Part shown: positions 59,290-64,000 of the stretch, one piece after another
How positions within the stretch are numbered: the first letter of the stretch is position 1
How the letters are laid out: every line of letters begins with the position of its first letter
Source of the DNA: Paracoccaceae bacterium
GTDB taxonomy: Bacteria; Pseudomonadota; Alphaproteobacteria; Rhodobacterales; Rhodobacteraceae
Reading direction: 5' to 3'
NCBI GenBank assembly: GCA_014654775.1
Contig: JACVZW010000007.1
Span: forward strand, 1-64,000
Length of the DNA: 64,000 nucleotides
Translations under genes and position numbers: made by a program
The notes under the pieces: model-generated
Database searches by the model: none
What the model saw: the letters and a program-made list of their open reading frames with translations, nothing else
Told to the model about the DNA's origin: nothing

Positions 59290-60209
59290 TGGCCAAGATG
59301 AAACTGGCGCTTGTGGGCATCGGCAAGATCGCCCGCGACCAGCACGTGCCTGCTCTTGCCGCCTCGCCCGACTGGGAACTGGCCGCCACCGTCAGCCGTT
59401 CGGGCACCGTGGACGGCATCCCCGCCTATACCGACTTCGCCACCATGCTGGCCGATCGGCCCGACATCACGACCATCTCCCTCTGCCTGCCGCCGCAACC
59501 GCGCTACCCCTATGCCGAAATGGCGATCCGCGCCGGTCGCCACGTCATGCTGGAAAAACCCCCCGGCCAGACTCTGGCCGAAGTGAACTGCCTCCGCGCC
59601 ATCTCGCAAGCCTTCGGCGTCTCGCTCTACGCCACATGGCACAGCCGCATGGCCGCCGCCGTCGCCCCCGCCAAGGCATGGCTCGCAGGGCGGGTGGTGA
59701 AATCCGCCCGCATCACATGGCGCGAGGATGTGCGCAAATGGCACCCCGGTCAGGACTGGGTGTTCGAACCCGGCGGAATGGGCGTCTTCGATCCCGGCAT
59801 CAACGCGCTCTCTATTTTGACCGAGCTTCTTCCCCTCCCCGGCCATGTCACCGGGGCCGAACTGGAATTCCCCGCCAACCGTGACACGCCCATCGCGGCC
59901 CGCCTTACGTTCTCCGAGAACATCACCGCCGATTTCGACTGGAGGCAGGAAGGCCCCCAGACCTGGGATATCGAGATCGAGACGGATGCCGGCCCCTGCG
60001 CCCTGCGCTTCGGCGGCAACCGCTTCGAGGTGGCGGGTCAGGAAGTCGCGGGCGAGGCGTCGATCATGGGCGAATACCCCCTCCTTTACGCCCGCATGGC
60101 CTCCCTCGTGCGCGACGGCGAGTCCGAGGTGGACCTCGCGCCGATGATCCACGTCGCCGATGCCCTCACATTGGGAAAACGCATCGTCACAGACGCCTTC
60201 CATTTCTGA
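59289..60209 (+). CDS. Gfo/Idh/MocA-family aldose 1-dehydrogenase (L-arabinose/D-galactose type)
   Basis: A 306-residue NAD(P)-dependent oxidoreductase. LALVGIGKIARDQHVPALA (6-24) is the dinucleotide motif, and MLEKPPGQTLAEV (about 88-100) has the EKP catalytic Lys of the Gfo/Idh fold. WREDVRKWHPGQDWVFEPGGMGVFDPGINAL (about 142-172) is the substrate loop with the DPGIN motif. The length and motifs match L-arabinose/D-galactose 1-dehydrogenases that make aldonolactones, the first step of the pathway whose dehydratase is encoded just upstream. A lactonase gene is not seen in the window. It is the last gene of the ggu operon, followed by a hairpin. Confidence 0.9.
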   Translation: MAKMKLALVGIGKIARDQHVPALAASPDWELAATVSRSGTVDGIPAYTDFATMLADRPDITTISLCLPPQPRYPYAEMAIRAGRHVMLEKPPGQTLAEVNCLRAISQAFGVSLYATWHSRMAAAVAPAKAWLAGRVVKSARITWREDVRKWHPGQDWVFEPGGMGVFDPGINALSILTELLPLPGHVTGAELEFPANRDTPIAARLTFSENITADFDWRQEGPQTWDIEIETDAGPCALRFGGNRFEVAGQEVAGEASIMGEYPLLYARMASLVRDGESEVDLAPMIHVADALTLGKRIVTDAFHF

Positions 60210-60217
60210 TGCGAAAA

Positions 60218-60243
60218 GGGGCCGGGTCTTGCGACCCGACCCC
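60218..60243 (+). terminator. Hairpin ending the ggu operon
   Basis: GGGG-c-CGGGTC, loop TTGC, GACCCG-a-CCCC starts 9 bases after the dehydrogenase stop. No T-run follows. Confidence 0.6.
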
Positions 60244-60341
60244 GCACCTGCCGGGGCGCCTTCCCCTGTGGGGCAGTGAGGGGCACCCCTTGCCCGATCA
60301 CTCTACCCCGCCTCGCAGCCTCATGGCCCCTCTCCATAGAA

Positions 60342-60379
60342 GAAGGCCGCCCCTGCAGCCGTCTGCCGGGGCGACCTTC
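60342..60379 (-). terminator. Terminator of the RND operon
   Basis: On the minus strand GAAGG-t-CGCCCC, a 14-base loop and GGGGCG-g-CCTTC are followed by TTCT. It lies 39 bases after the RND stop. Confidence 0.6.
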
Positions 60380-60417
60380 GCCAGTCTTTTCCCATCCCTC
60401 TGGCGCCCCGGCCACCC

Positions 60418-63400
60418 TCAGGTCCGCAGCACCCGATAGATTGCAGGGATCACCAGCACCGTCAGCAGCGTGGACGTCAGCAGCCCGAACAGAAGTGAGA
60501 TCGCCAGCCCCTGAAAGATCGGGTCCGCCAGAATCACCACCGCCCCGATCATCGCCGCCACCGCCGTCAGAAGGATCGGCTTGAACCGGATCGCCCCCGC
60601 CGCCAGCAGCACCTCCACCGTCACCGGGCCATCCGAAGTATTCCGGATGAAATCCACCAGCAGGATGGAATTCCGCACGATGATCCCCGCCAGCGCGATG
60701 AAACCGATCATCGACGTGGCCGAAAACGGCGCGGCAAACAGCCAATGTCCGAAGATGATCCCCAGAAAGGTCAGCGGGATCGGCGTCAGGATCACCAGCG
60801 GCAGCTTGAACGATCCGAACTGCGCCACCACGAGGATGTAGATGCCCAGCAGGGCCACGCCAAAGGCCGCCCCCATGTCGCGGAAGGTGACGAAAGTCAC
60901 TTCCCACTCCCCATCCCACAAGAGCGTCACCTTGCCCTCATCCTCGGGCTGGCCATGCAGGCGGATCTCCGGCTTCATCCCCGGCGCCCAGTCCTGCGCC
61001 TCGATGGCCTCGGCCACGGCCAGCATCCCGTAAAGCGGCGCTTCAAAATCGCCCGCAAGCTCGGCTGTCACCATCTCGGCCTCGCGGCCATTGTGCCGGA
61101 AAACCGGGTAGGAGGACTGCTCTTCCGCAACCCGGATCACATCGCCCAGTTCCACCACCCCGCGCGCCCCGGGCAGCACATTGGCCGGGATCGGCGTGGT
61201 CAGGAACCGCTCGTCCAGCACCCGGTCAGCCTTCGCGCGCTCAAGGATCAACGGGATGGGATGCCGCCCGTCGCCCCGGTGCGAATAGCCCACCACCTGC
61301 CCGCCCGTCAGCAGCGCCATGGTGTCAAAGACATCCTGCTCTTCCACCCCGAAGAATTCCAGATCATCCGTCGAAATCGTCGCCCGCAGCCGCCGCGCCT
61401 GCACCCCGAAACTGTCATCAACATCCACCACGAAGGGCACCGCTTCAAACGCCGCCCGGATCTGCGCCGCCGCCGCCCGCCGCGTCTCGGCATCCGGGCC
61501 GTAAACCTCGGCCAGCAGCGTGGCGATGACGGGCGGCCCCGGCGGGGGTTCCACCGTCTTCAGCACCGTCCCCTCCGGCACCTCCAGCGTCGCCAACCGC
61601 GCCCGGATATCCAGCGCGATGTCATGGCTGGCCCGGTCCCGGTCGGTCTTGGGCAGCAGGTTGATCGCCACCTCGCCCAGCTGCGGCTCCTGCCGCAGAT
61701 AGGTATGCCGCACGAGACCGTTGAAGTTGAACGGCGCCGCCGTCCCCGCATGGGTCTGGACTGACGTCACCTCTGCCATCTCCATCACGATGGCCGCCAC
61801 ATCCTGCGCCACCCGATCCGTCGCCTCGACCGACGCGCCTTCCGGCAGGTCGATCATCACCGACAGTTCCGACTTGTTGTCGAACGGCAAAAGTTTCACC
61901 GTCACGTCGCGCGTATGAAGCGCGGCCAGCGACCCAAAGGACAGCACGGCGGTGATCAGCAGAAACCCAAGGCTCCGCGCCTTGGACACCAGCAGAGGCC
62001 GCGCCACGGCATTGTAACCCCGCTCCAGCATCCCGCCCGGATGGCCACCGTGGCTGTCGTCCCCGGCATGGGCCGACATGTCGGCCTTCCCCGCGATCTT
62101 CACCATCAGCCAAGGCGTGATGATCACCGCGACAAAGAAGGAAAAGATCACCGCCGCGCTCGCATTGGCCGGGATGGGCGACATGTAGGGTCCCATCAAC
62201 CCGCTCACGAACAGCATGGGCAGCAGCGCCGCCACCACCGTCAGCGTGGCCACGATGGTGGGGTTGCCCACCTGCGCCACCGCATCGATGGCCGCCGTCA
62301 CCCGGTTGCGCCCGTCCTTCATCGCCCAATGCCGCGCGATGTTCTCGATCACCACGATGGCATCATCGACAAGAATCCCGATCGAAAAGATCAGCGCGAA
62401 CAGGCTTACCCGGTTCAGCGTGTAGCCCATGATCCATGCCGCAAAGAGCGTCAGAAGGATCGTCACCGGAATGACGATGGCCACCACGATGGCCTCGCGC
62501 CAGCCAATCGCCAGCCAGACCAGCGCGATGATCGACACCGTCGCAAGGCCAAGGTGGAACAGAAGCTCATTCGCCTTCTCATTCGCCGTCTCGCCATAGT
62601 CGCGCGTGACGGTCAGGGTCATTCCCTCGGGGATCAGCTTGCCCTCCAGCGTCTCCAGCCGATGCAGCACCTCTTCGGCCACCACCACGGCATTCGCTCC
62701 GGCCCGCTTCGCCACGGCCAGCGTCACAGCAGGCGACCGCTGCACCGCGCCGTCCTCGCCCTTCACCAGATGACTCACGATATGGTCCGACGTGTCGGGG
62801 ACAAAGCTCACCTCCGCCACATCGGCCACATAGACGGGCCGCCCGTCCCGCGCCGTCAGCAGCAGGTTCGCCACCTCCGCAGGCGCAGTCATGGTCTGGC
62901 CCGCCACAAGGTCGATCTGCCCGCCCTGATCGCGGACCTTTCCGGTGGTCAGCGTCCGGTTCGCCTGCGCCACCTTGCCCGCCAATTGCTGCAGTGTGAT
63001 GCCATACAGCGCCAGCCGCTCTGGGTCGGGCGCGATGCGGATCGCCTCCTGCGCCTCGCCCACAAGATAGGTCAGCCCCACATCCTCGGTCTTGGCGACC
63101 TCGGATTGCAGCGCCCGCACCACCCGCGTCAGATCATTGGCCGTGACCCCATCGCCGCCCGACAAAGTCAGCGTCAGGATCGCCACATCGTCGATCCCCC
63201 GGCCGATCACCAAGGGCTCCGGTATCCCCACCGGCAGACGGTCGATATTGGCGCGCAGCTTGTCATGCACGCGCAGGATCGCATCCTCGGCCTTGGTCCC
63301 CACCTCGAACCGCGCCGTCACCAGCGCGGCATCATCCCGCGTCTGCGAATAGACGTGTTCCACATCGTTGATCCCCTTCACGAGGATCTCCAAAGGCTCC

Positions 63401-63615
63401 GTCACCAGCTTCACGCCGTCCTCGGCCTTCAATCCTTGCGCCTGCACGTGGATATCCACCAGCGGCACGGAAATCTGCGGCTCCTCCTCGCGCGGCAGCG
63501 ACACCAGCGCCACCAACCCCGCCGCCAGCGCGGCAAGGATGAACAAGGGCGTCAGGGCCGAGGCGATGAACCCCTTCGTCAGCCGCCCGGCAATCCCAAG
63601 GTTCGCGTCACTCAT
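60418..63615 (-). CDS. RND-family efflux pump inner-membrane subunit
   Basis: A 1065-residue AcrB-fold transporter with 12 predicted transmembrane helices and two large periplasmic loops (about 45-340 and 580-880). RLTKGFIASALTPLFILAALAAGLVALVSLPREEEPQISVP is the N-terminal segment of the family. FALIFSIGILVDDAIVVIENIARHW in TM4 carries the proton-relay Asp pair, and GFIALAGIIVRNSILLVDFI lies in TM10-11. It expels drugs, dyes or metals with a periplasmic adaptor and an outer-membrane channel. The short form with REEEPQI resembles the HAE/CusA-like intermediate clade; the substrate is unclear. The ATG at 63615 overlaps the adaptor stop by 8 bases. Confidence 0.94.
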   Translation of the reverse strand: MSDANLGIAGRLTKGFIASALTPLFILAALAAGLVALVSLPREEEPQISVPLVDIHVQAQGLKAEDGVKLVTEPLEILVKGINDVEHVYSQTRDDAALVTARFEVGTKAEDAILRVHDKLRANIDRLPVGIPEPLVIGRGIDDVAILTLTLSGGDGVTANDLTRVVRALQSEVAKTEDVGLTYLVGEAQEAIRIAPDPERLALYGITLQQLAGKVAQANRTLTTGKVRDQGGQIDLVAGQTMTAPAEVANLLLTARDGRPVYVADVAEVSFVPDTSDHIVSHLVKGEDGAVQRSPAVTLAVAKRAGANAVVVAEEVLHRLETLEGKLIPEGMTLTVTRDYGETANEKANELLFHLGLATVSIIALVWLAIGWREAIVVAIVIPVTILLTLFAAWIMGYTLNRVSLFALIFSIGILVDDAIVVIENIARHWAMKDGRNRVTAAIDAVAQVGNPTIVATLTVVAALLPMLFVSGLMGPYMSPIPANASAAVIFSFFVAVIITPWLMVKIAGKADMSAHAGDDSHGGHPGGMLERGYNAVARPLLVSKARSLGFLLITAVLSFGSLAALHTRDVTVKLLPFDNKSELSVMIDLPEGASVEATDRVAQDVAAIVMEMAEVTSVQTHAGTAAPFNFNGLVRHTYLRQEPQLGEVAINLLPKTDRDRASHDIALDIRARLATLEVPEGTVLKTVEPPPGPPVIATLLAEVYGPDAETRRAAAAQIRAAFEAVPFVVDVDDSFGVQARRLRATISTDDLEFFGVEEQDVFDTMALLTGGQVVGYSHRGDGRHPIPLILERAKADRVLDERFLTTPIPANVLPGARGVVELGDVIRVAEEQSSYPVFRHNGREAEMVTAELAGDFEAPLYGMLAVAEAIEAQDWAPGMKPEIRLHGQPEDEGKVTLLWDGEWEVTFVTFRDMGAAFGVALLGIYILVVAQFGSFKLPLVILTPIPLTFLGIIFGHWLFAAPFSATSMIGFIALAGIIVRNSILLVDFIRNTSDGPVTVEVLLAAGAIRFKPILLTAVAAMIGAVVILADPIFQGLAISLLFGLLTSTLLTVLVIPAIYRVLRT

Positions 63616-64000
63616 GGCCCACCTCACCCGCTTGCGGTGCGACGGCCAGCACTGCATCCCCGGCTGTCAGCCCGGTCAGCACTTCGACCATCGCCGCGCC
63701 CGCCACCGTCACCCGCGCGCCCGGCACGACCGTCCGCAGCCCCGCGCCCTCTACAGCCACGAAATCAAGGCCCCCCCGCGTCACCAGCGCCGCTTCAGGC
63801 ACCAGAAGCGCCTCCCTCTCCCCCACGGGCAGGCGCACCAGCACCCGCGCATCGACGAAGCGGTCGGTCAGCCCCTCCACCTCCACATCCGCGACCACCC
63901 GTCCGTTCTCGATCAGCGGATAGACCTTGGCCAAGCGCCCGGTCACCGTGCCCTCTGGCCCCTCAATCTCAATCGCGTCGCCCTCGGTCAGGTCCGCCGC
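63608..64000 (-). CDS. RND efflux periplasmic adaptor, N-terminus beyond window
   Basis: The 3' 130 codons of a membrane-fusion (HlyD/AcrA-type) subunit; the frame is open to the right edge. Visible are the end of the beta-barrel domain (LTDRFVDARVLVRLPVGEREALLVPEAALVTRGGLDFVAVEGAGLRTVVPGARV) and the C-terminal membrane-proximal domain (VEVLTGLTAGDAVLAVAPQAGEV). It bridges the RND pump to the outer-membrane channel. It overlaps the RND start by 8 bases, so the two are translationally coupled. Confidence 0.88.
   Translation of the reverse strand, partial: AADLTEGDAIEIEGPEGTVTGRLAKVYPLIENGRVVADVEVEGLTDRFVDARVLVRLPVGEREALLVPEAALVTRGGLDFVAVEGAGLRTVVPGARVTVAGAAMVEVLTGLTAGDAVLAVAPQAGEVGHE

Overview
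The window is a high-GC, gene-dense stretch of chromosome from an alphaproteobacterium, most likely a member of the Rhodobacteraceae (Rhodobacter/Gemmobacter/Tabrizicola-like). The reasons are strong GC bias at codon position 3, the gene set (YebC, CobT/CobS divergent pair, several TRAP, DMT and LysE-type transporters, a ChvE-Ggu sugar operon) and the intergenic palindromes. I see no rRNA, tRNA, insertion sequence, prophage or CRISPR array. Names come from motif and domain recognition by eye, not from a search.

Region by region. 1-5.2 kb: the 5' part of an RTX calcium-binding protein, then a minus-strand ACT-domain/ArgO/DMT operon opposite an ArgP-type LysR regulator whose start codon sits inside a palindrome. 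5.3-11.3 kb: small regulators, YebC, a lipoprotein, an SLC13 transporter, a DMT permease and a YmdB phosphodiesterase. 11.7-19.6 kb: a VOC protein, MetY, a SIMPL protein, a 972-residue membrane protein that looks like a GspL/PilM-GspC/PilP chimaera, and a Kef-type antiporter. 19.7-22.6 kb: cobT, cobS and a DMT permease. 22.6-33.3 kb: an RpiR-regulated catabolic cluster (N-formylglutamate amidohydrolase-like hydrolase, TRAP transporter, glutamine-synthetase-like ligase, aldehyde dehydrogenase, iron alcohol dehydrogenase, FAD-dependent amino-acid dehydrogenase). 33.4-37.3 kb: nucleotide-sugar epimerase, hydroxyacid dehydrogenase, SH3 protein, cation efflux.

37.4-43.8 kb: a TetR-led cluster of aminotransferase, 2-ketoarginine-decarboxylase-like ThDP enzyme, an unusual class III aminotransferase and a second (PuuA-like) glutamine synthetase. 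43.8-47.2 kb: a divergent two-component pair (LuxR-type response regulator and tripartite hybrid kinase). 47.2-51.5 kb: a minus-strand group with a CbiX-like chelatase, LysR, DUF1028, RidA and a Rieske oxygenase. 51.6-60.2 kb: a GbpR-like regulator divergent from chvE-gguA-gguB-gguC plus an IlvD/Edd sugar-acid dehydratase and a Gfo/Idh sugar dehydrogenase, which together read as import and non-phosphorylative oxidation of L-arabinose/D-galactose-type sugars. 60.4-64 kb: an RND efflux pump and the 3' part of its adaptor.

The recurring theme is handling of basic amino acids and amines: arginine export with its regulator, probable 2-ketoarginine decarboxylation, and two gamma-glutamyl-ligase-like glutamine synthetases. 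The two synthetase-containing clusters share a TGATCAAATTC motif in their upstream regions, which suggests one regulator. Several dispersed repeat families occupy the gaps: 28-bp REP-like palindromes, a composite CATCTT stem-loop repeat, and a 12-bp-period module present twice.
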